DNA from: Drosophila pseudoobscura
Lineage: Eukaryota; Arthropoda; Insecta; Diptera; Drosophilidae
Direction of reading: 5' to 3'
Assembly (NCBI RefSeq): GCF_009870125.1
Contig: NC_046681.1
Coordinates: 12,351,001-12,415,000 of the forward strand
DNA length: 64,000 nt
Shown here piece by piece: positions 37,603 through 47,908 of the stretch. Positions within the stretch are counted from its first letter, which is position 1. Each line of letters starts with the position of its first letter. A model generated the notes under the pieces. That model worked only from the letters and a program-made list of their open reading frames with translations, was not told the DNA's origin and made no database searches. The translations under genes were made by a program, and so were the position numbers.

Positions 37603-38594
37603 TTAATTTCATTAAACTTGAAAAAAAGGTACAGAAGTTGGGTAAGTTAGCCCAACTATTGAGATATTGATAGATTTATTACCCTCTAGAATCAGTTAAT
37701 GAAACCTCAGTATGTTGAATCTTGTGATAGACTATCCAAGAACGAAGGTGTAGGGACCTGCCTGATTTGTCTTTTCTGTTACACTAATAGATTTAATAAC
37801 CCTCTTAAAGGTAAAGCAAAGAGAGAACCCATAGATACGCCTACGAACGGATCTATAGGCTTAAAACCCGCACTCTGATATTCTGGGAACTTATTTTCTT
37901 CATTTGCAACTGCAAATTATTATTAACTACATGTTTTGAGAGCAGCTTTTCTACCCACTCGAATTACAAGTACGTACGAGTACTTTCGGTGCAAGGCCTT
38001 GCTCACGGGTGCTCAAGGGCTCAGCACATTTTTAATTTCTAAATAAACTTTGCGGTTGCTGTCGGAGCTGTGGGCTTTGCCTGTTGTTTCTGGCGTGTCA
38101 GGAGCAGGACCCTCCTCTACGGGGCCTTCCAATCTAAATACAGAGCAGAGCCCAAAAATAACCCCGAAAAGCCCTTCAAACAGAACTTTTCCTACTTGCA
38201 ACGGCGCAAATGAAGTGCCGCATCAGGCATGGATGGGATGGGGTGGGGTGGCCCGGGAAGGGGAAGGAAAGGGCACGGGTAAGTGTGAGAGTGCATTTGA
38301 GCGAGTGTGTGGATGAGGCAAAAGCGAGTGTGATTGTGCAAGTGTTTTTATTAAAACCAAATGACAAAGTTTTCCCTTGAACAGCAGCCGGGAGTCAGAG
38401 TCAGAGCCAGAGCCAGAGCCAGATCGAGCCAGAGAACGAGCTCAAACCCAGAGACCAACAATAAAGAGCTCTCGATTGCCTCGACCTATGAGGTACCTGG
38501 TAGTTCAAGGGGGGCCTGCATATACAGAAGAGGCTTTAGGATTTAGATGTATCTTTAAAACTTCAGTTGGTACAGGTCTTTCGTAGTTTGGAAT

Positions 38595-38682
38595 GCCTGA
38601 ACAGGGCCTGAACCGAGCCTGAACAGGGCCTGAACCGAGCCTGAACCGGGCCTGAAGAGGGCCTGAACCGAGCCTGAACAAT
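38595..38682. repeat. 11-bp tandem repeat, 8 units
   Basis: Unit GCCTGAACAGG alternates with GCCTGAACCGA or CCGG in exact 11-bp register. The 11-bp period is not divisible by three, so it is not a coding array. Confidence 0.9.
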
Positions 38683-39784
38683 GAGTAAATGCAATAGAAT
38701 CCAACCTTTATAAGGAAGGTTTTATATTTTCTTCATTTAAGAGATCGGTAGAACGAATACTAACCGCTTTAGCCCTGACTGATCTGCTGGTAACATTTTG
38801 CTACGTTTTCACGACTTGGAAGACCTGTAGAACAGGTGGCCAGACAATGCCTTAACTACTGGAAAGGTTTTCCATTAATTTCTGCTCATCATCCCACCAT
38901 TTTTGATACATATTTCTGAATAAAGCCCTATTTATAAGCGATCAAATGTAAAAATGTTTTCTTTTTTTTCGAAAAATAACTTGATCCAAAGTGATACCAG
39001 AAAAGTATGCTCTAATCCTTATAGTAGCTAATATTCATACAGATCAGAAAGGCATATATTCTACATAATGACGTCTCATATTTAAAGAATATACGCCCAT
39101 TTTCCACAACGATTAACGGGGTATACAAATAACCCAACAACGTCAACAACAGCCAAAAGCTAATTTACACTTTTGTTGTTTCGGTTACTTTATATACGTG
39201 GCAGACCCCCCGCCCCCCTTCCATTACCATGCCCCCCATCAGCAGCCAGCATGCACCGCCGCCGCCGCCATAATGGAAAAACTATTTTGCGAGGAACAAA
39301 TGTTGTCAAAAAATTTGTGAATGCTAAAAAACAGTCAACACACACACACACACAGGAGTCAAGTGGAATGTGAATGAAGGAAGCACACTGCGAGGGGGAG
39401 AAGCGGAACGGAAAAACTGAAATACCAAAAAAAAACAAAAAAAAAACACACACACACATAAAAAAACAAATCAAATGTGTGAACTTTAACACTATTTACC
39501 GCCCAAAAGAGTATGCAGCGGAAAAAGTTTATTCATTTAGCTGAACGAGCGAGCAGACGGCAGGAGCCAACCAACCGGCACTCCCACATTATAGCCCAGT
39601 AGCCCCGTCGATCCATGCCGCAAGCACTTGCCACTTGCCGTGGCTGCCGCCCCGCCCCGCCCCGCCCCGCCATTGGTATTCCATTCAACTCTTTCCACTT
39701 GAGGTATAGAGCATTTCGAGCTCATTTTGCTCGCAAGTGGTCTCAATTTAAATTACTTATGCCATGTAAGCTCATTAAAATCAC

Positions 39785-39962
39785 ACACAGATACATAGAT
39801 ACACAGATGCACAGATACACAGATACAACGTGTATGCACCGATACAGCAGATACAAATTGCAGTTGCCGATACAGAGATACAAGGATACTTGTACAAATA
39901 CAAAAACAGTCAGAGCTACAGATGCAGATACGGAAACAGAAACAGATACAGATACAGATACA
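39785..39962. repeat. Degenerate (ACAGAT)n array
   Basis: ACAGATACAT/ACAGATACAC units at 39785-39830 and 39905-39962 flank a degraded middle portion, indicating one older hexamer array with substitutions. Confidence 0.75.
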
Positions 39963-40307
39963 AGTCACAGCTTACAGTGTCACACACACACAAACACATT
40001 AAGAGTATCTTCTGTACGTATCGCGTATCGTATCTTGATATGTGTGCCTTGATTTCAGGGTCTTCTCTAATGAGGTTTGAGGCTTTAGCCAGCATTCGCC
40101 AGCAAATGAGGCGTATCCGTTAATTATTGACTCTAGTCGCACAAAAGGGAATTAGTGGATGAGGAAAGTCATGGGGATCCTCTCATTACACAACAGCGGA
40201 GGGGCATAATCCATGGCATACGAATGATTGATGTCCCTTCCATTTTTGGCGTTTGAATATCATTCGTTTTTCACTCAACTTTCCATTTCAATGAATGTTT
40301 GCTTTCA

Positions 40308-41060
40308 AATAATCGGGAGTTTTCCCTGTATCGATGGGTTTTCATTTTCCTTTGGTCTTTACTTTGGGTTTTACTTTCCATCCATTTAAACTTCAATGGA
40401 ACTTGTTTATAATTGAAATAGTAAGGAAATCGATGTGTTTATGCCGTATCGATATTAATTAAATGGTTATCGATTTTTTGTCTATTTTTATCGATTTATT
40501 TAATTTACAAGAAAGGAAATTGTCTCCTTGGATGAATCAACTTTTTATTTGAATGAATAATCGGGAATTTTCCCTGTATCGATGGGTTTTCCTTTGGTCT
40601 CTAGGTTTCCCTTTCAATCCATTTAAACTTCAATGAAAATTGTTTATAATTGAAATAGTAAGGAAATCGATGTGTTTATGCCGTATCGATATTAGTTAAA
40701 TGGTTATCGATTTTTTGTCTATTTTTATCTATTTTTTGACCGATTTATTTAACTTACAAGAAAGGAAATTGTCTCCATGGATGAATTGTCTCCATATTTG
40801 AATCAATAATCGGGAGTATTTTCCTTTCCTTTGTTCTCTAGGTTTCCCTTTCAAACCATGTTAAATAAATCGATATATTTATGCGACATCGATATTATTT
40901 ACATAGTAATCGATTTTGTATCCATTTTGTATCGATTTGTTTACCGATTTATTAAATTTAAACCAAAGAAAATTGTCTGCATGGATTATTTTTCCTATTC
41001 AGTCGATTTCTATAGATCGATTTTTTTCATTTCGATATATTATCGATTACAAATCGACTG
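40308..41060. repeat. 248-bp tandem repeat, three copies, rich in CGATA motifs
   Basis: Copies start at AATAATCGGGA near 40308, 40556 and 40805 (spacing 248 and 249 bp). Copies 1 and 2 are highly similar; copy 3 is shortened and diverged. Copies 1 and 2 contain a perfect TATCGATA (40447-40454 and 40684-40691) plus further ATCGAT/CGATA elements; copy 3 and its tail carry at least six more. TATCGATA is the DREF site and clustered CGATA is the BEAF-32 recognition pattern in Drosophila, so an insulator or promoter-type role is conceivable. No coding content. Confidence 0.85.
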
Positions 41061-42779
41061 ATTTCAGAATTTGTATATAGTTTTCTTAAAAATGTATAAC
41101 CAGAACCCTCTTAAATGACTTTCAGCAACAAATTTCATATGATGGCCTGCTTATCCTTTTCTCAAAAGCCCAAGATCTTATTAGTATTCTTTAATCGAAA
41201 AATCGCCCCCTAAGAAGTGTGATTAGGTGTCTGTGGGGATCCTCTACCCTTTCGTTTTGTTGCCAAAACTAGCTCCGCCTTTGTTTTTTTGTTTTCTATT
41301 CCTCCAACTATCTCTCTATATATTCATTCCAGAACGAGAAAACTTCTGCTCCATGGCGGCCGTGTGGCTAGGGTTGAGGTTGACACCATGTCAGCGGTGC
41401 ACAATTTATGTGTAGTACTCGCATGTGTGGTGCGGACTCCCACCTCCCACCCAGCGCAAAAAATGGAATGGCATAAAAAGAGTTCAAACCGCCAAGCGGC
41501 ACAAAAATGTCCCGCGGACTAAGCGGACATTCATCCCTCACCTCTCGCGGGCAGGCAGAGGCAGAGGCAGTATTTCCCCAGGAATCATCCTCTGGACATT
41601 TACCCAAGGACTGAACCTCTGGGACAACCCCCCCCCCCTCCCCCCTCCCAGGCGCAGGAGTGGCGCAATAAAAACTAGAAAAATCTGTGACCAGTCAATG
41701 CGGGTGCTTCGTTTTCTCCACGTTTCTTTTTTGATTTTGTTGCTCCTCAGCGAGAGGTTCATCAGCGTTTGTGTTCAGGTTGGCTGGGGGTTCCAGTTCC
41801 AGTTCCATCTGGTTTATTCCGGATTCCGTAGTTGCTGCGCGGGTTAATTGTTTTTCTCTTTTTCGCTGAGTCGGCGAGACTTGGGGAAAACCGCGAAAAA
41901 AACGAAAAAAAAAAAAAGGAGTGAAACACAAAGCCCCGCGCACACACAGAGCTTTGAATAACTTTAAGCAGCAGCCACAAAATATTGGCTTAACATGCCG
42001 GGGCGTTATATATTTTTTTTTCTTTGCTTTCGCTTGCCACAAAAAATATATAAAAGTGTGAAAGAAAGCAATAGAAAAAGGAGACCCGAGGCTAAGCGAC
42101 AACATGCGGTGCCAGAGGAGAGTCTGCGAAAACCCGTCCAACCCATCCAGCCCGTCACCGAACCCCGAATTGGAGTCGCAACAACCTGCAGGGTGGCACG
42201 AACGTGGAACACGGTCCAAGTTCATTTGCAGTTTTTCTCCGCTCTGAGCCAAGTACAGTGGAGCACAATACAAATTATGTTTAGGCTTTGGGGGTATGCA
42301 CGAACTGGTAGGTAGATTGGACTCTAGACTAAAAACCACATTATGAACGGGGGCAAATCTGAATGATGAATGGTGCGAGTGCGAGCGCGATTGTGTGGGA
42401 TGCTTAGGAAGAAGCTATAAAGAAGATATGATTAAGTACTCAAGAGAAGTTAGGCTAAACAGCTTTTGGCTTAGAAGAAGGAACACTTAAAAAAGGAGAG
42501 ACGACTGCCTTGAAACTTTGAAGATGGGAGAGGAAGTCCAACTTAAACTGATTATAGATAAATACATAGATAGATAGATAGATCGAGCTGAAGTATTTGA
42601 ACCATAGTGTGTAAGTGTTTTAAAAATCAACTAGCATCTAAGAAAGATCACCAGCTACCGAATTGTGTATGCAAGAAATTATACAAAAAATATTCGTTTA
42701 TTAAATATATTTAATTCCGAATTTAAATAAAATAATGAGACTAATACGTTTTAGCTTGGGTCAGTGGGATTTAGCATTT

Positions 42780-43345
42780 AAATAAAAATTAAAAATAATA
42801 CAAAATAACAAAACATAAGACAACTAAAAATAAAAAAGGATAATAAAAACAAAATAATAATACAAAAATTAATATAAAAAAATATAGTACAAGATCCAAA
42901 AAAGAAAATATAAATATATAAAATATTTAATAAACTAAAAATAAATACAATAAAATACAAAAAAAAATTACCATAAAATAAAGAATAAAAAAATATACAA
43001 TAAAATAAAAAAAAACTAAAATAAAAATAAAAACAATAATAAAAAATACAATAAAATAATAATAAAAAAAATACAATCAAATAATAACACGAAATACAAT
43101 AAAATAAAAATTTTAAAAAATACAATAAAATAAAATATTTGAAAAGTACAATAAAGTAATAATAAAAGAAAACACAATAAAATATGAAAAAAATAAAAAT
43201 AGGTCCAGTTAGGTATAATACAATACAAAAAATACAATAAAATTAAAAATAAATACAATAAAATAAAAGAAAAGAAAAAAGAATACAATGAAATAATAAT
43301 AAAAAATGCAAAAAATAAAAATACAATAAAATAAGAAAAAATTGA
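42780..43345. repeat. A-rich AATACAATAAAATAA array
   Basis: About 560 bp of repeats of aaatacaataaaataa with variable spacing. Minus-strand frames through it encode only Tyr/Phe/Ile/Leu. One internal phrase, aaataggtcc, recurs near 43196 and 43352, suggesting block duplication. Confidence 0.85.
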
Positions 43346-46296
43346 TATAAAAATAGGTCCGCTCTCTACGATTTCTTCGCAGGTGGTATTGATGATTGAT
43401 AAATTTGTACATACAAAAATATATTTATTAATATTATTTCCCATTTTCCTATTGGATATATACCGACAAATCGAATGTACTCCACTATATTGCATATAGA
43501 TATTCTTACCGATAAAATGGAATAACAAAGATTTTTCAATTAATTTCCAAACATGAGACCTAGAAAATATATTTCCCACAAAATAAGGCTCCATAAATTT
43601 ATTTATCTCAATGCGGTTAAAGATACTTTCCTTAAATATATATTAATTCTTACAGATGAAGAACAGATAGTTATACAGATTCAGAACATCTTAAACACAC
43701 TTTTTTCCTATCCCGACCTACAAAAACGGGAACCCTGAATACGAATTCCCCTGACAAAAGTGGCCTGCATCTTAACCATCAAGATGGCGGGCTAATCGAA
43801 TTAAGGATCCCAACGCGTGGCTACGCAATGAGATACATCCTTTTTTCCGGGGTAGATTGTTTAATTTGTGTCAACAACATTTTTTTTCGCGCTACATATT
43901 GACTTTATTTATTTATTTTCCACACACCCCCCTTACCCCTCCCCACTGCCCTTTGTGCATTGTTTTGGTTGCATTTTGCATCGCAATTACACAGTCGCCT
44001 ATGTAGTTATATCTTTTTTGGTCGTTTTTTGCGAACGCCTCTCCATTGCAATGGCAACAATTGTGCTTGTTCTTGTTCCAGCTCCTGTTTTCAAGAGACG
44101 AGAGAGAGGGAGAGAGAAAGAGAATCCCTTCCATCCCTAGAGCGCCCATGTATTCCCTATAAATTTTTTACGATTTTATGCAATTGTATAGTTTGCAAAA
44201 GTTTGTTGCAGCTATTTTTCGGTGCCACGCCGTCGTGGCATTGTTTTTAACAGCAGAAGCAGCAACAGCAGGGAGTACATACAATGCACCAGTCGACCCG
44301 ATCCGACACGCCCACTGGCCACTACCATTCCTAGTCCTCGTGCCCCGTGCCCCGTGCCCCGTGCCCCCTCAGCAGACCTTCTGCATCCTTTAGACCATTG
44401 CCACACCGCAAACGCGCCGAACAAATGAACTCGAATGTCCTTTTATATGCGTTCAGTGTTTATTGTGCCATTTTCTATGCCTCTGTGTCCTAGTCCTACT
44501 CCTAGTCCTAGTCCTACTCCTAGTCCTAGGCTTCTGCGCTACAAAACTTGCCAACAATTTGTTGGTTTCTCTATCTTTTTTTTTTAGCTTTTCCTGGCAA
44601 CAAAAAACATCTTCAAGGCCCCACACTGCAGGGCACCCGACCAACATCGATCGTTTTTCCCCCGAAAAGCTTTTGGATAAATTCTACATAATTCATGGAG
44701 TTCCCCCCGGCCGCCATCGCTGGGGTCTACCAAAAAGTTAGGAGACTTTAATGTGGCCCAAGTCTTGCCATGAAAAGAATGGGTGGCCCGGTCCGGCCCG
44801 GCCCGGTCCAAGCACTAAACGGAAGGAAGTTGCTGGAAAAGTTTATGCCGCTGTTTACTGACAAAATGTGATTGCTATGACGGCTACGACTTTGGTTTTC
44901 GGGTGGAGGTTTCGGGTTTTTTATCGATACAAATATTGAAGAAGGAAATGCTGATTGTAACTACAAAATGTTGCAGAAATAGATTTTCTTTGATTGTTGA
45001 TTTTGTTTAGGGGGCAAGGGAGAGAAAGTTTTCGTAAGGAGAAAAGGCATGAAGGAGGGATCTTTGATTCCCTAAAGACCATGTATCCAAGACCATGTAC
45101 AATATAAGACCCTTTTTAGATCTAACAAAACCCAGTTCCAGGTTCTTAATGGCTTAGGGGTGTTCCATAAATACCTTTAAATCTACTGAAACTCCAATTA
45201 AATTGCCCCAAATATTTATTCCCTAATAAAAACACCACAAACCGGAGACCAATCAAACAGCATCGATATCTTTAAAGATCCTCAATTTTATTTTTAAAAG
45301 ACAGTCCCCAATCCCTTTTTTTTCTTTTGGTATAAAAACCAGAGCTAAGCCCCCTCAGATATTTTTATACCCCCCAATCACACACAGAGAGAGAGTGAGA
45401 GGCACGCATATTTTTATATACAATATTCTGTAGAAAAAAAGTAACTTTCCATGCCCATCCATCACTTAAATATTTTGCTGTTTCAGCCACCGAGGGAGGC
45501 CCTCTCGACATTTTTTGTTAAAGCTTTATTAAGCAACTGCAATGCATCCGTTGCGGGGCATTATATTGGCAATGCAGCCCGCAATACAAGCCGCGACGCC
45601 TGTCCGGCCACGGGTGGGGGGGTGGTGAGGGTTACCGGTTTTTCCACAGTTCCCCTACAGTTGTCACGGCTTCCTTTTCATAGACAAATATTGCACTCGA
45701 CGGCAGATGCCCTACGGCAGGGCCTTCTGCCCTTTCCCCAATGCACCGGCACGTTCTTTTTCTTTCTTTCTCGTTTTTTTGTGCTGTAACGCCGCTTTCA
45801 ACGAACGATCCACGTGCCACACTCCCACTCTGCACTCCGCCACTCTGCCCGACTGGTGGCGGCACTCTGTACACAGTATGGCAATGTCGCGGCTTTTTCT
45901 TTTCCCCCCCTTTCTTTTATTTTACTGAGAACGCAAGGGCGAAGGGTATGCCAAGCACGTGAGTCCACATAAGCACTGGGAATAGCTGATCCCTAAAAGC
46001 CGTGAAAAATCAAACAGGTAATAAAAAGCCTTGGCCTGAGCTCCACTCCACTGAAAAGCCTATCTGCTATGGGTTTAGACCTTTTTTTTAGCAGTATTTA
46101 TATCTAAAACTATTAAGCGGATACGCAAAGATGAGATCAAAAAAGTATGCCCTTGGATAATTGAAAAATATCCCAAGGGTGGGATGAAGAAGGACAGAAG
46201 GAATGCCTGAAGGTCTGCTTCCCAGGGACGGACGGGTCCCCCTAGACACCTCCTCACCAGGACACCAGTAGTCTTCACTGTACACCATCTGGCTTG

Positions 46297-46400
46297 TCAG
46301 CAGGTGAAGAGTATATGATCTCCGATCTCATCTAGACCGCAGGTCGGGCACGTCGGGCAGGTGTGCCCGCGCATATAGTCTCTAATTATCTGGGGGGTAT
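46297..46400 (-). mobile_element. Possible fragment of a non-LTR retrotransposon C-terminus
   Basis: The minus strand encodes IIRDYMRGHTCPTCPTCG followed by LDEIGDHILFTC and a stop. This resembles the Cys/His knuckle at the end of LINE reverse transcriptases (C..C, then about ten residues, H, four residues, C; often preceded by a basic Gly-His motif). Only about 35 residues are recognisable and no RT core is found nearby. It lies directly against the promoter of the first small secreted gene. A chance frame cannot be excluded. Confidence 0.3.
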
Positions 46401-46435
46401 AAATGCCCCAATTCCATCTTATCCTCACGTCAGTC
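46398..46435 (+). promoter_or_regulatory. Core promoter of small secreted gene 1
   Basis: TATAAAT at 46398-46404 and an initiator-like TCAGTC at 46430-46435 lie in proper spacing, with the ATG at 46451. This gives a leader of about 20 nt. TATA plus Inr architecture suits a strongly, tissue-specifically expressed gene. Confidence 0.65.
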
Positions 46436-46450
46436 GAGACTTCCATAGCC

Positions 46451-46842
46451 ATGAAGTTGCCTCTGATAATTCTAGCAGGTAATCTATCCATCAGTATCAG
46501 TATCTCCAACTATCAAACTCTTTTTCAAGCTCTGATCGCACTCGCTGCGGGCAAGCCGATAGAAGAATGCGAACAATGGTGCAAAAAAGATTCCACAGAG
46601 ATGTCGCAGTACTGCGTACAGGAGAGTCAATGTTACATTATGATCCCCCAATGTATGGTGGACCAGATCAAATGTATTGTCAAGCACGGGGGTCAAGGTG
46701 GGTCCAGGTACCATTGCTATGATATGGCCTCGAATCGAACCTTTTCAATTTTTTTGTAGATCCAGCAGAGGTTCTATCTACTTTCGAGGACAATTGCAAG
46801 GACAAGAAACCCAAATGTGATAATATTGTATCCCACTTTTAA
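46451..46842 (+). CDS. Small secreted eight-cysteine protein, copy 1 (92 aa, 3 exons)
   Basis: The CDS joins 46451-46478, 46530-46697 and 46760-46842. Introns are 51 and 62 nt, GT-AG, both phase 1. The first splits codon 10 inside the signal peptide; the second lies between cysteines 6 and 7. The product starts MKLPLIILAALIALAAG, a classic signal peptide, and has cysteines at 23, 27, 38, 44, 51, 58, 78 and 85 (C-x3-C-x10-C-x5-C-x6-C-x6-C-x19-C-x6-C), predicting four disulphides. It ends CDNIVSHF. Exon 2 is 168 nt, exactly as in copy 2. The role is unknown to me. The fold could be protease-inhibitor-like, glue-like or defensin-like; only secretion and disulphide content are directly supported. 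Confidence 0.85.
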
Positions 46843-46903
46843 CGCTAAAGAACGATTTATATCGTTAAATATACATTTTCAATATATAGTTTGACATTTA
46901 ATG

Positions 46904-46998
46904 TACCATGAATATTTCCAAAGTGGAGTTATGGAAGTAATCTCCATTCCATAAGGGATCTCCCTTCCATTCCCTACACATTGGAAATATTCATGGTA
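46904..46998. promoter_or_regulatory. Nested inverted repeat between copies 1 and 2
   Basis: An 18-bp perfect inverted repeat (46904-46921 TACCATGAATATTTCCAA against 46981-46998) encloses a second inverted pair, TTATGGAA at 46929-46936 and TTCCATAA at 46947-46954. It ends directly at the upstream promoter motif of copy 2. It may be a foldback of a small mobile element, a cruciform-forming regulatory site or a transcript-end hairpin. Confidence 0.7.
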
Positions 46999-47043
46999 TA
47001 ATTGTATAGCTAATCCGTTGCAAATGAGTCGAGGCTATAAAAA
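46992..47043 (+). promoter_or_regulatory. Promoter of small secreted gene 2
   Basis: CATGGTATAATTGTAT at 46992-47007 and TAGCTAATCCGTT just after it are shared with the copy 3 upstream region (47800-47815 and following). TATAAAAA is at 47036-47043, 36 bases before the ATG at 47079. The leader is short. Confidence 0.6.
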
Positions 47044-47078
47044 CCTCACTCATCACGCTATTCGAGTGTTCTACCACC

Positions 47079-47483
47079 ATGAAGTTGCACGTATTGATTT
47101 TAACAGGTAGTCTATCCATCAAGATCCGGATCTCTAGCTATTCTCTATATAAATTCCCTATCTTATATCCTCAAGCTCTAATCGGACTCGCTGCGAGTAA
47201 GACGATAGAAGATTGCAAAAATTTGTGTGACAATAATTCGACGGAGAAGTCGGACTATTGCGTAAAGGGTGTAGGTTGTTACGGTCCGATGGTCCCTCAA
47301 TGTTTTTTCAACAAGCTACAGTGCGCTATCGACATAGGACATGGTGGGTAATACCCCTAAGACATCGATTTATAGCTCAACTTTTGTCTCTTTTTGTTTT
47401 TAGCTGATGTAAAGGTTCTATATTCTTTGTCAGAGAATTGTCTCGACAAACAACCGAAGTGTAAGAAGAAAATGCACATCTAA
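47079..47483 (+). CDS. Small secreted eight-cysteine protein, copy 2 (91 aa, 3 exons)
   Basis: The CDS joins 47079-47106, 47176-47343 and 47404-47483, with introns of 69 and 60 nt in the same two positions and phases as copy 1. The alternative donor GTAATA at the second intron would give an immediate stop, so GTGGGT at 47344 is chosen. The signal peptide is MKLHVLILTALIGLAAS. Cysteines are at 23, 27, 38, 44, 52, 59, 78 and 85. It ends in a basic tail (CKKKMHI). Most similar to copy 1 (shared ...CxxxC...NSTEKSxYC and DKxPKC); they look like a recent tandem pair. Biochemical role unknown; secreted. Confidence 0.87.
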
Positions 47484-47498
47484 AATATATTTAATGCC

Positions 47499-47741
47499 AT
47501 GAGTTTTACTGAAGATACAGATCTGATCGGATTTGCTGTTTATAAGAAATTTACTAAAGACAATTCGAAACCCTCGAGGTACTGCTGGAAAGGGCCTCTA
47601 GATCTCTAATCGAAGAATGAATTAAGCTTTCGAAATGGGCCATGGACTTCATCGTTTTCTTATTTTCTTTTGGCTACAGAAGATATACAAGATTTTTTCC
47701 AAATCATTTTCAAAGGCAAAAAACGGGTATTTGAAGATTGA
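47499..47741 (+). pseudogene. Probable decayed fourth copy of the small secreted family
   Basis: From 47520 the text CTGATCGGATTTGCTG aligns with CTAATCGGACTCGCTG at the start of exon 2 in copy 2. It is followed by GACAATTCG...TACTGC..GAAAGGG, matching copy 2 DNNSTEKSDYCVKG, but the segment with the first two cysteines is missing and TAA arrives near 47609. A possible exon 3 follows an acceptor CTACAG at 47674-47679 (EDIQDFFQ..., stop at 47739-47741), its cysteines gone. No intact signal peptide. The order between copies 2 and 3 fits a dead tandem duplicate. Similarity is short, so I am only moderately sure. Confidence 0.4.
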
Positions 47742-47799
47742 TTAAACATTTGCCAAATGCACGTGTACCTTAGGAACTAAACAGATCTCGGCAGAGAGT

Positions 47800-47850
47800 C
47801 ATGGAATAATTGTATTAACAGGCATAGCTGATCGGTTACAAAAACGAGCG
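47800..47850 (+). promoter_or_regulatory. Promoter of small secreted gene 3
   Basis: CATGGAATAATTGTAT at 47800-47815 differs by one base from the copy 2 element, and TAGCTGATCGGTT follows near 47825. A weak TATA-like TTACAAAAAC lies near 47835, in the position of TATAAAAAC in copy 2. This suggests co-regulation with a weakened TATA box. Confidence 0.5.
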
Positions 47851-47908
47851 GCAATAAGTTCCAGGTAAAACCATGTCTCCAGCTATAGTACCAAAAGTTT
47901 CTTCCACC

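Larger units (their letters stand above)
37603..46390. other. Non-coding DNA with several repeat arrays
   Basis: Apart from the arrays listed separately there are (CCCCGCC)n near 39649-39670, (GTGCCCC)n at 44338-44367, a CCTAGTCCTACTC array at 44489-44530, CA runs at 39339-39352 and poly-A/T tracts. Long frames (for example the 214-codon minus-strand one at 41695-42339) are GC-rich non-coding sequence with no family resemblance. Confidence 0.45.

Noticed and set aside
41695..42339. 214-codon minus-strand frame
   Set aside because: Interrupted by homopolymer-coded Phe and Lys runs, no homology recognised, neighbouring frames equally open.
47873..47908. Upstream in-frame ATG for copy 3
   Set aside because: It would add 12 residues before a perfect signal peptide; the second ATG matches the paralogues in context and position.
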